A stretch of 64,000 nt of DNA from Balaenoptera acutorostrata (GCF_949987535.1 NC_080067.1:78517985-78581984), one strand, 5' to 3'; numbered from the stretch's first letter, positions 35,115-47,404 are shown. The notes: a model not told the origin generated them from the sequence alone. Numbers and translations: made by a program.

Positions 35115-36055
35115 TTCCCTCCATTAGGTTGATAGAGTGAGGGTCTGATCATCACAATCTAATTAGGGATCAAGCTGGGTCTTGGCAAGGTTGCCTTCTT
35201 ACTTAGACTCATTCCATTTCTGGTTCATCCATGTTCCTCAGGAGTATATCTCCTCAGACCTGAAATACTACAGTACTATTCAGTTCAGTTTAGAGACATT
35301 GAGCTTAGCTTTTTCACCTCCAGCTATTCAGCTTCAAAATATGAGAAATGTTTTGAGGGAGAGAGTAGCCATGTGTTTGAGGAGGCCAAGTCCCTCTAAT
35401 GGGGCATGGTTTCCTAAACACCATGACTTTTAAAAAGTTTTGGCCCAGGTCCACAGCCTCCCAAGGAGGTCTTGAACACAGCAAATGCCCCACGCGGAAA
35501 ATCAGCCATGCACTGAGGCTCTTCTGGTTTTCAAATTGCCCCAATAGTCCCACATGACCACCAAAAGTTCCTCTGGGTTTTCTTTGCCCCAGTAGACAAC
35601 CTCTGCCTAGGTTAAGACTGATCCTCAGCCTGTAACTAGAACCAGCAAATATTTCCACAAAAGAAAACAGCCACTGATTATCGATTCACCTCAGAAGGGC
35701 CCTCCCCTCTCTGGAATTTTAGTTTACCTAAAACAAGGTAACAAGTCTTAGTCATTTCACATTCCTCTAATATATTTTAAAATATGATGTTTTTAACTTA
35801 TTCTGCATTTTTTAAGGTTGTTGTAGCAGGCACATTGTCCTGCTGCAACCTACTACATCCTATTTGGAAGCAAAAGTGACTTGTAAAACTCAGTTCTATC
35901 ATGTCCGCAATGCCCAACTGTATAAATGATACCTCCTGTTTATAACTATAATTCTGACATTTCTTTAGACTTAGACATTTATATAGATCCATTGCTCAGT
36001 GAAGAACCTTTTTTCCATACTTTATTCGGTTATCATTTGGTTGCCCTAAGTTTGT
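35115..36055. other. Intergenic sequence, nothing recognised
   Basis: About 0.9 kb between the L1/HAL1 fragment and the paired SINEs. No repeat, open frame or exon is recognised. Confidence 0.5.
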
Positions 36056-36071
36056 CCTCTAGAAGATTTTT

Positions 36072-36395
36072 TTAAAAGATTTATTTATTATTTATTTTTG
36101 GCTGCGTTGTGTCTTAGTTGTGGCACACAGGATCTTCATTGAGGCATGTGGGATCTTTCATCGCGGCGCGCAGGCTCTTCGTCGTAGTGTATGGGCTTCT
36201 TTCTAGTTGTGGCCTGCGGGTTTTCTCTTCTCTAGTTGTGGTGCACGGGCTCCAGAGCGCGTGGGCTGTGTAGTTTGTGGCACGCAGGCTCTAGTTGCAC
36301 CGTGGCATGTGGGATCTTAGTTCCCTGACCAGGGATTGAACCTGTGTCCCCTGCATTGGAAGGCGGATTCTTTACCACTGGACCAACAGGGAAGT
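36072..36395 (-). repeat. CHR-type SINE, first of a pair at one target
   Basis: Minus-strand copy. The target word ctagaagattttt occurs before it (36059), between it and the next SINE (36398), and after the next SINE (36594). Confidence 0.9.
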
Positions 36396-36410
36396 CCCTA
36401 GAAGATTTTT

Positions 36411-36593
36411 TTTTTAAATTTACTTATTTTGGATGCACCAGGTCTTTGCTGCGGCATGTGGGATCTTCATTGCGGCATGCATACTTTTAGTTGTGGCATG
36501 CATGTGGGATCTAGTTCCCTGACCAGGATCCAACCCTGGACCCCCTGCATTGGAAGCATGGAGTCTTACCCACTGGCCCACCAGGGAAGTTCC
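36411..36593 (-). repeat. CHR-type SINE, second of the pair
   Basis: Minus-strand short form, same orientation, inserted into the duplicated target of its neighbour. Confidence 0.9.
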
Positions 36594-37089
36594 TCTAGAA
36601 GATTTTTAAAGACGTAAATAGCTATTAATTGAGCTCTTACCATGCACTAAACATTTTATGGGCATCACAAAATTTAACTTTCACAACAAAACTCCAATTA
36701 CAAGTGAGAAGAAGTTTCTAGAATTTGATGAAGTTTCTTGACTGGCAGAATGGTTAGCAGCCAATAAGGAGATGTGGCTCTCTAGGGAACAGTTCCCCCA
36801 AAAAACTGGGAATAGCAAATGGATGGGTATTGGCTGCATGGCTCATACAAACAAAAACTATTCAAAGGCGCTAGATTAGTACACAAGCCACTTCATGGCT
36901 CCTAGGAAGTGCCTCATTATACCAAAATTCAGGGTACTATGTATTTCGGATTTTGAACCAATGTTTATCTGGGTTAAATGGAATTGTTTCATAATTTTAA
37001 TTTTCTTTAAACATGCACAATTGAAACTATCCATAAAGCAATTCCCAATCCAAAAATTTAAATCTTTCAATAAAATCTTCACATTTTCT

Positions 37090-37980
37090 AGACATTTCTC
37101 CAAAGAAGACATACAGATGGCCAACAGGCACATGAAAAGATGGTCATCATCGCTAATTATTAGGGAAATGCAAATCAAAACTACAATGAAGTATCACCTC
37201 ACATCAGGCAGAATGGCCATCATTAAAAAGTCTACAAATAATAAATGTTGGAGAAGCTGTGGAGAAAAGAGAACCCTCCTATGCTGTTAATGGGAATGTA
37301 AGTTGGTGCAGCCACTGTGGAGAACAGTATGGAGTTTCCTCAAAAAGCTAAAAACAGAGTTGCCATATGATCCAGCAATCCCACTCCTGGGCATATATCC
37401 AGATAAAACTATAATTCGAAAAGATGCATGCACCCCAATGTTCATAGCAGCACTATTCACAATAGCCAAGACATGGAAACAAACTAAATGTCCATCAACA
37501 GATGAATGGATAAAGAAGATGTGATATATATATACAATGGACCATTACTCAGCCATAAAGAAGAATGAAATAATGCTGTTTGCAGCAACATGGATGGACC
37601 TAGAGATTATCATACTAAGTGAAGTAAGTCAGAAAGAGAAAGACAAATATCATATGATATTACTTATGTGTGGAATCTAAAATAGAAATGAACATATCTA
37701 CAAAACAGAAACAGACTCACAGAGAACAGACTTATGGTTGCCAAGGGGGTGGGTGGGGGAGGAAAGGATTGGGAATTTGGGATTAGCAAATGCAAACTAT
37801 TATATATAGGATGGATAAACAACAAGGTCCTATTGTATAACACAGGGAACTATATTCAATATCCTGTGATAAACCATAATGGAAAAGAATATGAAAGAGT
37901 ATATATGTATAACTGAATCGCTTTGCTGTACAGCAGAAATTAACACATTGTAAATCCACTATACTTCAATAAAATTTTTT
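37090..37980 (+). mobile_element. 5'-truncated L1 with 18-bp target-site duplication
   Basis: The insert is 891 bp: the ORF2 C-terminal segment (including a cysteine-rich '[14 protein letters not shown]' stretch in the frame at 36895-37290), the 3'UTR and a short tail. The target-site duplication aaaatcttcacattttct is perfect at 37072-37089 and 37981-37998, which points to a fairly recent insertion. Its sequence is closely related to the opposite-strand L1 that begins at 38508. No intact ORF2 remains. Confidence 0.92.
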
Positions 37981-38412
37981 AAAATCTTCACATTTTCTTT
38001 ATAAAGTTCATATACTTTTTTGGTATTAGTACTAGGTACTCCATATTTTTTATCTCTTATAAATGGTAGACTTTTAAGATTATATTTTCTAGTTGTTGCT
38101 AGTGTTTAGCAATAGAATTGACTTTTGCACATTGGTTTTGTATCCAGCAAACTTGCTAAATTTCTTATTAATTCTAATAATTCATCATGTATTCTTTTGA
38201 GTTTCCAGCATTCTCAACCTTATCTAACAATGACAGGGTTTTTTTAAATCTTACTTTCCAGTTCTTACATCTTTTCTTTTTCTTAGTACACTAACTAGGG
38301 TCTTCAACTTAAAATTTAAATCAAAGTGGTGAATATGGGTATCCTTCCCTTATTCTGATCCTCAAAAGAATACTTTCAATGCTTCACCACTGAGTATGAT
38401 AGCTTTTTTGGT

Positions 38413-38507
38413 TTTTCTTTTTTTGGCCACATTGCATGGCATGTGGGATCTTAATTCCCTGACCAGATATCGAACCCGGCCCCCCTTCAGTGGAAGTGTG
38501 GGGTCTT
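38413..38507 (-). repeat. CHR-type SINE, left part (split by L1)
   Basis: Minus-strand short form whose head is missing here and found at 44140-44179. The L1 between them carries the duplicated target aagtgtggggtctt. Confidence 0.9.
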
Positions 38508-39970
38508 TTTTTTTTTTTAACTTAAAAAAATTTTTTTATACAGCAGGTTCTTATTAGTCATCCATTTTATACACATCAGTGTATACATGCCAATCCCAAT
38601 CTCCCAATTCATCACACCCCCACCCCCACCCCCCCGCGGCTTTCCCCCTGTGGTGTCCATACGTTTGTTCTCTACATCTGTGTCTCTATTTCTGCCCTGC
38701 AAACCGGTTCATCTGTACCATTTTTCTAGGTTCCACATATATGCATTAATATACGATATTTGTTTTTCTCTTTCTGACTTACTTCACTCTGTATGACAGT
38801 CTCTAGATCCATCCACGTCTCAACAAATGACCCAATTTCCTTCCTTTTTATGGCTGAGTAATATTCCATTGTATATATGTACCACAATTCTTTATCCATT
38901 CATCTGTTGATGGGCATTTAGGTTGCTTCCATGACCTGGCTATTGTAAATAGTGCTGCAATGAACATTGGGGTGCATGTGTCTTTTTGAATTATGTTTTT
39001 CTTTGGGTATATGCCCAGTAGTGGGATTGCTGGGTCATTGGTAATTCTATTTTTAGTTTTTTAAGGAACCTCCATACTGTTCTCCATAGTGGCTGTATCA
39101 ATTTACATTCCCACCAACAGTGCAAGAGGGTTCCCTTTTCGCCACACCCTCTCCAGCATTTGTTGTTTGTAGATTTTCTGATGATGCCCATTCTAACTGG
39201 TGTGAGGTGATACCTCATTGTAGTTTTGATTTGCATTTCTCTAATAATTAGTGATGTTGAGCAGCTTTTCATGAGCTTCTTGGCCATCTGTATGTCTTCT
39301 TTGGAGAAATGTCTATTTAGGTCTTCTGCCCATTTTTGGATTGGGTTGTTTGTTTTTTTAATGTTGAGCTGCATGAGCTGTTTATATATTTTGGAGATTA
39401 ATCCTTTGTCCATTGATTCGTTTGCAAATATTTTCTCCCATTCTGAGGGTTGTCTTTTCGTCTTGTTTGTAGTTTCCTTTGCTTTGCAAAAGCTTTTAAG
39501 TTTCCTTAGGTCCCATTTGTTTATTTTTGTTTTTATTTCCATTATTCTAGGAGGTGGATCAAAAAAGATCTTGCTGTGATTTATGTCAAAGAGTGTTCTT
39601 CCTATGTTTTCCTCTCAGAGTTTTATAGTGTCCGGTCTTACATATAGGCCTCTAATCCATTTTATTTTTGTGTATGGTGTTAGGGAGTATTCTAATTTCA
39701 TTCTTTTACATGTAGCTGTCCATTTCTCCCAGCACCACTTATTGAAGAGACTGTCTTTTCTCCATTGTATATCCTTGCCTCCTTTGTCATATATTAGTTG
39801 ACTATATGTGCGTGGGTTCATCTCTTGGCTTTCTATCTTGTTCCATTGATCTATATTTCTGTTTTTGTGCCAGTACCATATTGTCTTGATTACTGTAGCT
39901 TTGTAGTATAGACTGAAGTCAGGGAGCCTGATTCCTCCAGCTCCGTTTTTTTCCCTCAAGACTGCTTTGG

Positions 39971-41184
39971 CTATTCAGAGTCTTTTGTGTCTCCATACAA
40001 ATTTAAAGATTTTTTTGTTCTAGTTCTGTGAAAAATGCCATTGGTAATTTGATAGGGATTGCATTGAATCTGTATATTGCTTTGGGTAGTATAGTCATTT
40101 TCACAATATTGATTCTTCCAAGAACATGGTATATCTCTCCATCTGTTGGTATCATCTTTAATTTCTTTCATCAGTGTCTTATAGTTTTCTGCATACAGGT
40201 CTTTTGTCTCCCTAGGTAGGTTTATTCCTTGGTATTTTATTCTTTTTGTTGCAATGGTAAATGGCAGTGTTTCCTTAATTTCTCTTTCATATTTTTCATC
40301 ATTAGTGTATAGGAATGCAAGAGATTTCTGTGTATTAATTTTGTATCCTGCAACTTTACCACATTCATTGATTAGCTCTAGTAGTTTTCTGGTGGCATCT
40401 TTAGGATTCTCTATGTACATTATCATGTCATCTGCAAACAGTGACAATTTTCTTTCTTCTTTTCCAATTTGTATTCCTTTTATTTCTTTTTCTTCTCTGA
40501 ATGCCGTGGCTAGGACTTCCAAAACTATGTTGAATAATAATGGTGAGAGTGGACATCCTTGTCTTGTTCCTGATCTTAGAGGAAATGCTTTCAGTTTTTC
40601 ACCATTGAGAATGATGTTTGCTGTGGGTTTGTCATATATGGCCTTTATTATGTTGAGGTAGGTTCCCTCTACGCCCACTTTCTGGAGAGTTTTATCATAA
40701 ATGGGTGTTGAATTTTTCAAAAGCTTTTTCTGCATCTATTGAGATGATCATATAGTTTTTCTTCTTCAATTTGTTAATACGGTGTACCACATGGATTCAT
40801 TTGCATATACTGAAGAATCCTTGCATCCCTGGGATAAATCCCACTTGATCATATGATCCTTTTAATGTGTTGTTGGATTCTGTTTGCTAGTATTTTGTTG
40901 AGTATTTTTGCACCTATATTCATCAGTGATATTGGTCTGTAATTTTCTTTTTTTGTAGTATCTTTGTCTGGTTTTGGTATCAGGGTGATGGTGGCCTCAT
41001 AGAATGAGTTTGGGAGTGTTCCTTCCTCTGCAATTTTTTGTAAGAGTTTGAGAAGGATGGGTGTTAGCTCTTCTCTAAATGTTTGATAGAATTCACCTGT
41101 GAAGCCATCCAGTCCTGGACTTCTGTTTGTTGGAAGATTTTTAATCACAGTTTCAATTTCATTACTTGGAATTGGTCTGTTCAT
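39971..41184 (-). pseudogene. L1 ORF2 reverse transcriptase remnant
   Basis: Two open pieces in sequence (40849-41184 and 39971-40735). They show the order expected of non-LTR RTs: '[13 protein letters not shown]', '[20 protein letters not shown]', '[19 protein letters not shown]' and the FADD box. A break near 40740-40850 separates them. Not a cellular gene. Confidence 0.9.
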
Positions 41185-41296
41185 ATTTTCTATTTCTTCC
41201 TAGTTCAGTCTTGGAAGGTTATACCTTTCTAAGAATTTGTCCATTTCTTCCAGGTTGTCCATTTTATTGGCATAGGATTGCTTGTAGTAGTCTCTT

Positions 41297-41595
41297 TTTT
41301 AAAAAATTTTATTTATTTACTTATTCATTTATGGCTGTGTTGGGTCTTCGTTTCTGTGCGAGGGCTTTCTCTAGTTGCGGCAAGTGGGGGCCACTCTTCA
41401 TCGCGGTGCGCAGGCCTCTCACTATCGCGGCCTCTCTTGTTTTGGAGCAGAGGCTCCAGACGCGCAGGCTCAGTGATTGTGGCTCACGGGCCCATTTGCT
41501 CTGCGGCATGTGGGATCTTCCCAGACCAGGGCTCGAACCCGTGTCCCCTGCAGTGGCAGGCAGATTCTCAACCACTGTGCCAGCAGGGAAGCCCC
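41297..41595 (-). repeat. CHR-type SINE inside the L1
   Basis: Long form. Target-site duplication tgtagtagtctctt at 41283-41296 and 41596-41609. It interrupts ORF2 and post-dates the L1. Confidence 0.95.
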
Positions 41596-42091
41596 TGTAG
41601 TAGTCTCTTAGGATGCTTTGTATTTCTGCAGTGTCTGTTGTAACTTCTCCTTTTTCATTTCTAATTTTATTGAGTCCTCTCCCTCTTTTTCTTGATGAGT
41701 CTGGCTAATGGTTTATCGATTTTATCTTCTCAAAGAACCAGCTTTTAGTTTTATTGATTTTTGCTATTGTTTTCTGTTTCTATTTCATTTATTTCTGCTC
41801 TGATCTTTATGATTTCTTTCCTTCTGCTAACTTTGGGTTTTGTTTGTTCTTCTTTTAGTTCCTTTAGGTGTAAGGTTAGATTGTTTGAGATTGTTCTTGT
41901 TTCTTGAGGTAGGCGTGTACAGCTATAAACTTCCCTCTTAGAACTGCTTTTGCTGCATCCCATAGGATTTGGATCATCGTGTTTTCATTGTCATTTGTCT
42001 CTAGGTATTTTCTGATTTCCTCTTTGATTTCTTCAGTGACCTCTTGGTTATTTACTAACGTATTGTTTAGCCTCCATGTGTTTGTGTTTTT

Positions 42092-42430
42092 TATATAAAT
42101 TTATTTATTTATTTATTTATTTTTGGCTGCGTTTGGTCTTTGTTGCTGTGTGCAGGCTTTCTGTTTCTCTAGCTGCGGCAAGCGGGGGCTACTCTTGTTT
42201 GCGGTGTGCAGACTTCTCATTGCGGTGGCTTTTCTTGTTGTGGAGCATGGGCTCTAGGCGCGCGGGCTTCAGTAGTTGTGGTTCATGGGCTCTAGAGCAC
42301 AGGCTCAGTAGTTGTGGCTCACGGGCTTAGTTGCTCCGTGGCATGTGGGATCTTCCCGGACCAGGGCTCGAACCCGTGTCCCCTGCATTGGCAGGAGGAT
42401 TCTTAACCACTGTGCCACCAGGGAAGCCCC
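42092..42430 (-). repeat. CHR-type SINE inside the L1
   Basis: Long form. Target-site duplication gtgtttgtgttttt at 42078-42091 and 42431-42444. Confidence 0.95.
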
Positions 42431-43494
42431 GTGTTTGTGTTTTTAATGGTTCTTTCCCTGTAATTGATTTCTAATCTCACAGCGTTGTGGTCAGAAAAGA
42501 TGCTTGATATGATTCCAATTTTCTTAAATTTACTGAGCTTGATTTGTGACCCAAGATGTGATCTATCCTGGAGAATGTTCCATGAGCACTTGAGAAGAAA
42601 GTGTAATCTGATGTTTTTGGTTGGAATGTCCTATATATATCAATTAAATCTATCTGGTCTATTGTGTCATTTAAAGCTTGTGTTTCCTTATTTTCTGTCT
42701 GGATGATCTGTCCATTGGTGTGAGGTGTTAAAGTCCCCAACTATTATTGTATCACTGTTAATTTCCTCTTTTATAGCTGTTAGCAGTTGCCTTATATATT
42801 GAGGTGCTCCTATGTTGGGTGCATATATATTTATAATTGTTATATCTTCTTCTTGGATTGATCCCTTGATCATTATGTAGTGTCCTTCCTTGTCTCTTGT
42901 AACATTCTTTACTTTAAAGTCTACTTTATCTGATATGAGTATTGCTACTCCAGCTTTCTTTTGATTTCCATTTGCATGGAATATCTTTTTCCATCCCCTC
43001 ACTTTCAGTCTGTATATGTCCCTAGGTCTGAAGTGCGTCTCTTGTAGACAGCATATATATGGGTCTTGTTTTTGTATCCATTCAGGAAGCCTGTGTCTTT
43101 TGGTTGGAGCATTTAATCCATTCATGTTTAAGGTAATTATCGATATGTATGTTCCTATGACCATTTTCTTAATTGTTTTGGGTTTGTTTTTGTAGGTCCT
43201 TTTCTTCTCTTGTGTTTCCCACTTAGAGAAGTTCCTTTAGCATTTGTTGTAGAGGTGGTTTGGTGGTGCTGAATTCTCTTAGCTTTTGCTTGTCTGTAGA
43301 GCTTTTGATTTCTCCATCGAATCTGAATGAGATCCTTGCCGGGTAGAGTAATCTTGGTTGTAGGTTCTTCCCTTTCATCACTTTAAGTATATCATGCCAC
43401 TCCCTTCTGGCTTGTAGAGTTTCTGCTGAGAAATCAGCTGTTAACCTTATGGGAATTCCCTTGTATGTTATTTGTCATTTTTCCCTTGCTGATT

Positions 43495-44046
43495 TTAATA
43501 ATTTTTGTCTTTAATTTTTGCCAATTTGATTACTATGTGTCTCAGCGTGTTTCTCCTTGGGTTTATCCTGTATGGGACTCTCTGTGCTTCCTGGACTTGG
43601 GTGGCTATTTCCTTTCCCTTGTTAGGGAAGTTTTCGACTATAATCTCTTCAAATATTTTCTCGGGTCCTTTCTCTCTCCCTTCTCCTTCTGGGACCCCTA
43701 TAATGCGAATGTTGTTGCGTTTAATGTTGTCCCAGAGGTCTCTTAGGCTGTCTTCATTTCTTTTCATTTTTTGTTCTTTATTCTGTTCCACAGCAGTGAA
43801 TTCCACCATTCTGTCTTCCAGGTCACTCATCCGTTCTTCTGCCTCAGTTATTCTGCTATTGATTCCTTCTAGTGTATTTTTCATTTCACTTATTGTATTG
43901 TTCATCTGTTTGTTCTTTAATTCTTCTAGGTTTTTGTTAAACATTTCTTGCATCTTCTCGATCTCTGCCTCCATTCTTTTTCTGAGGTCCTGGATCATCT
44001 TCACTATCATTCTTAATTCTTTTTCTGGAAGTTTGCCTATGTCCAC
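43495..44046 (-). pseudogene. L1 ORF1 fragment
   Basis: A 183-codon frame with the heptad-rich coiled coil of L1 ORF1p (Leu/Ile/Met at regular spacing in the first ~90 residues) followed by the RNA-binding domain with 'NIRIIGVPEGEG'. The N-terminus is lost by 5' truncation and the frame stops early. Decayed copy, not a host gene. Confidence 0.85.
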
Positions 44047-44139
44047 TTCATTTAGTTGTTTTCCAGGGTTTTATCTTGTTCCTTCATCTGGTTCATAGCC
44101 CTCTGCCTTTTCATCTTGTCTATCTTTCTGTGAATGTCA

Positions 44140-44179
44140 AAGTGTGGGGTCTTTATCACTGGACCACCAGGGAAGTCCC
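44140..44179 (-). repeat. CHR-type SINE, right part (split by L1)
   Basis: Head of the SINE interrupted at 38507, including 'accaccagggaagtccct'; it begins with the second copy of the L1 target site. Confidence 0.88.
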
Positions 44180-44278
44180 TATGATTTCTTGCTGCAGGTT
44201 TTTTGTACATACACTTCATCAGGTTAAAGAAGTTCAGTCCTACTTTGCTAAAATATATTTCTTTAAAAATTGAGTTGA

Positions 44279-44566
44279 GGGCTTCCCTGGTGGCACAGTG
44301 GTTGAGAGTCTGCCTGATAATGCAGGGGACACGGGTTCAAGCCCTGGTCTGGGAAGATCCCACATGCCGTGGAGCAACTAGGCCCGTGAGCCACAACTAC
44401 TGAGCCTGCGCATCTGGTGCCTGTGCTCCGCAACAAGAGAGGCCATGATAGTGAGAGGCCCGCGCACCACGATGAAGAGTGGCCCCCACTTGCCGCAACT
44501 AGAGAAAGCCCTAAACAGAAACAAAGACCCAACATAGCAATCAATCAATAAATAAAAATCTTAAAA
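44279..44566 (+). repeat. CHR-type SINE, full length
   Basis: Long form. Target-site duplication aaaaattgagttga on both sides (44265-44278 and from about 44568). Confidence 0.95.
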
Positions 44567-44589
44567 AAAAATTGAGTTGATATTGAACT

Positions 44590-45928
44590 TTACTAAATTC
44601 TTTTTCACCTTTTGCAGTGCTCATTTAATATACTAATATGGTAAATTAAACTAATTTAAAATTTTACTAACTGTGCATAACTCTACTTGATTGGGATGTA
44701 CTGCCTTTTTTATACATTGCCATATTTGGTTTTTCATGAATAAGCCTGCCCTGTAATTTTCCCTTTCACATGTTGTTTTGGTATCACACTTTATGCTATC
44801 CTCGTAACAGGATTTGGGGAGTGTTTTCTACATACTGGTGTAGTTAGTTTGTGCAGGATTGGAATTATTTTTCCTTGAATATTTATAGAACTTTCTGGTA
44901 AAACTGCCTGAGTTTTTGCTCTAAATTTCATCCAGGGAACAGGTAATAACTAGCCTCATAAAATGGATTAGAAGAGAGGGAAACAAAAATAAATGTTCTT
45001 TGCACACTTCAGGAACTGCTTGGTCTACATAACTGTGTCTAGATGTAATACATAGAGAAAAGTCTGAAAAGACAGAAATGGGTAAGATTTCCTTCAGGAA
45101 AGGGACTTGGAGTGGAGTTCAGTAAACCTGAATTGCTGTTATTTACGAAATGAGAATGTATTCCTGTTTTACTTATGTAGTTAAACATTTTTTAAAGAAT
45201 AAAAATGATTACAGGAGTTGGGCTTTCTGGAGCATCGGAAATTTGGGGGAGATGCCTTGACTAGTTTTCTCCCCACGAGAAACTCCCACGTGGTTTTGCC
45301 AATACTTAGTTTGACTGAAGAACCAAGAGAGTCCGTGCTTCTCAACAGTCAGATTGTTACATCTAAATTCTTCCAGAGTAGTGTTGTAAACCTGAGTATC
45401 GCACCGCAGTGGCAAGAATCAGGTTTTTTTCGTGTTCCACAGGATCGATCTTTCAGACTGTCAGTGGCAGCAACGCCCTCTAGAGGGAACTCAAGGGCAA
45501 GGCAAAGCCATGAAAGACCATTTGCACTGGGCAAGTGGGTCATCTCTGCTCCTGCTCTGGGTGGCTGCCTTGCCTCAGCTAAGCTAAATCAATCACTCCA
45601 TCAAGAATTCATAGCAGCTACTTGTGGTCTCTTCCCACTGATGGATTACTAAATGTGTAACACTGCAACAATATTTAAATTGCATTTATGTTTTCATAAG
45701 CTATATAAACAATTACATTCCTTCAAAATCAGCTATCTATACAGCTGAGGTGAGGCCTATGGAGCTGAAAGTTGTTTCCAGTTAACTCTCGAGGAGTTGA
45801 TGGGTAATGGAAAGGCTGAAATTCTAGCTGGGTCATTACTGAGTAAATTATTCAGCCTCTCTGACCCTTTTCCTTCTATCTAAAAATGAGCTATGTAGTA
45901 TCAAAGGAGACAACAGATGTGAAAGGGG
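44590..45928. other. Intergenic unique sequence between PAK2 and SENP5
   Basis: No repeat is recognised in most of it; the first 300 bp may be old L1, and 45800-45900 is a MIR-like trace. 45209-45655 is stop-poor on both strands and carries a CTCF-like word. There are no splice or coding signals that I would trust. Confidence 0.5.
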
Positions 45929-46263
45929 ATGCCAGAGACTGAATGTTTGTCTCCCCCAAAATTCATAGGTTGAGACTTAACCTCCAATGTGATGGTATGA
46001 AAAGGCGGGGCCTTTGGGAGATGATTAGGTCATGAGGGTGCCCTTATAAGAGACCCCCAAGGAGTTCCTTTGCCTCTTCCACCATATAAGGACATAGTGA
46101 GAAGCAAAGCTATGAAATAGGAAGAGGGACCTCACCAGATATCAAATCTGCTGGCACCTTGATCTTGGACTGAGAAATGTTTCCAGAACTGTGAGAAATG
46201 TTTCTGTCGTTTATAAGCCACTCAGTGTATGATATTCTGTTACAGCAGCATGAACAGACTAAG
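45929..46263 (+). repeat. MLT1-type solo LTR (MaLR)
   Basis: Ordered MLT1 features: 'gactgaatgtttgtctcccc', 'ggcggggcctttgggagatg', 'attaggtcatgagggtg', 'cttgatcttggact', 'gagaaatgtttctgtcgttt' and 'cagcatgaacagactaa'. An old endogenous LTR of the ERVL-MaLR group with no internal region nearby. Confidence 0.85.
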
Positions 46264-46379
46264 GGGAAGAGCTATAAAAAATTGAAACTGTGCAGTTTTC
46301 ACATGCAAGCTATGGTGGCCACTGCTGTATGCCACATCCATTCCCCCTTCTTTACTAACAAGTCTGATTTTGTCTGGGG

Positions 46380-46790
46380 AGGCAATGTGCCCAGCTTTTT
46401 AAAACACTCTTCCCCAGAATCTCCTGCAGCTAGGAGAAGCCAAATGAGAGTTATGGTCAATGAGACAGAAACTAAGGGTTTCTGGGAACATGTTCTTTAC
46501 TGATACATGCACTACTCCTTCCTGCTTTCCTTGTTGCCTTTTGCCCACCTTTCTTCTTCTTGCCTGACATGAGACTGGAGGTGGAGCAGCCATTGTGCAT
46601 CTGTGTGGCAACAGGCATAAGGATATAGGCCTACGTGTGAAGAATGGTGGAGTGAAAATACGAACAAAGCCCAAGTTCTTGGTGGCATCGCTGGACTCTA
46701 TGACAACCCAAACTACCAGTGGACTTTTTTGTGACTTAAATTCCTGCTTGTTCAGTCACTCTTGAGTACCTGTTACTTACAGCCAAACTT
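46380..46790 (+). repeat. Ancient LTR-like repeat (family uncertain)
   Basis: 'ggtcaatgagacagaaact' to 'ggagcagccattgtgcatc' to 'ctgttacttacagcc' has the order of an old mammalian LTR; I cannot assign the subfamily. Confidence 0.4.
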
Positions 46791-47151
46791 ATTAATAATA
46801 GATATATAAACCAATTCCAAAGTATATTTTTTTTTATTTTTTAATCTCTTTCAGGAAATGATTATCCAAACTATAATACAGAATGTTTCATATTGCAAGT
46901 TATGCAATACTGTAAAGTGAAATATGTAATTTCATAGTATGTTACCAAACAATGATGTATTGGGGCTGTCTTCATATAATATTTGCAATATAATTTTCTT
47001 AAGATATATTATGCATACATTTTTTAAAAGATGAGGTGGCGGAAAGGGCAAATAGCTCTGTGCAGCATTCTCATTTCATTAGCCCCCTATCGGCTACTGC
47101 ATTGTCATAAAGGGCTGTCCAATGAGTATGGTTAAAAAAAGTGATAGGTGG

Positions 47152-47262
47152 GGACTTTCCTGGCAGTTCAGTGGTTAAGGCTCCGCACTTCCAATGCAGG
47201 GGGGCTCAGGTTCAATCCCTGGTCAGGGAACTAAGATTGTGCATGCCACATGGCGTGGCCAA
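47152..47262 (+). repeat. CHR-type SINE, short form
   Basis: Short form; flanks aaaaaaagtgatag on both sides, the second immediately followed by a MIR. Confidence 0.9.
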
Positions 47263-47270
47263 AAAAAAAA

Positions 47271-47400
47271 AGTGATAGATAACACTTATCGAGTGCTAAA
47301 TATGTGCTAGGCACATTCCAAGCATTTTATGTGAAATTAACTCATTTGACCCTAAAAAAAATCCCTATAATGTAGGCACTTTTATTATCGCCCAAAACAA
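47271..47400 (+). repeat. MIR element
   Basis: 'cgagtgctaaatatgtgcta', 'attccaagcattttatgtg' and 'aactcatttgaccc' are MIR landmarks. Confidence 0.8.
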
Positions 47401-47404
47401 ACAG

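Larger units (their letters stand above)
38508..44139 (-). mobile_element. Near-full L1, 5'-truncated in ORF1, inserted in a SINE
   Basis: The largest element in the window, about 5 kb of L1 after removing two SINEs. Reading the minus strand: ORF1 part with a coiled coil (43495-44046), ORF2 endonuclease (42688-43164, with 'MNGLNAPTKRHRLPEWIQKQ' near its start), reverse transcriptase (39971-41184, with the active-site variant FADD in '[12 protein letters not shown]'), cysteine-rich C-terminus (38991-39542), 3'UTR and T-run (38508-38518). Stops and frameshifts break ORF2 into at least six pieces, so it cannot move by itself. Target-site duplication aagtgtggggtctt at 38494-38507 and 44140-44153. 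Confidence 0.95.

Noticed and set aside
36895..37290. 131-codon plus-strand frame as a gene
   Set aside because: Its second half is the C-terminal domain of the L1 at 37090-37980 and the first half is unrelated flanking DNA; the frame crosses the insertion junction by chance.
38991..43164. Series of RT/endonuclease-like proteins as possible host genes
   Set aside because: They are pieces of one decayed L1 ORF2, in order, with target-site duplications at its ends.
45218..45652. 144-codon plus-strand frame between the genes
   Set aside because: Reverse frames over the same stretch are open too, there are no splice sites or domain, and composition is not protein-like. Kept only as a unique-sequence observation.
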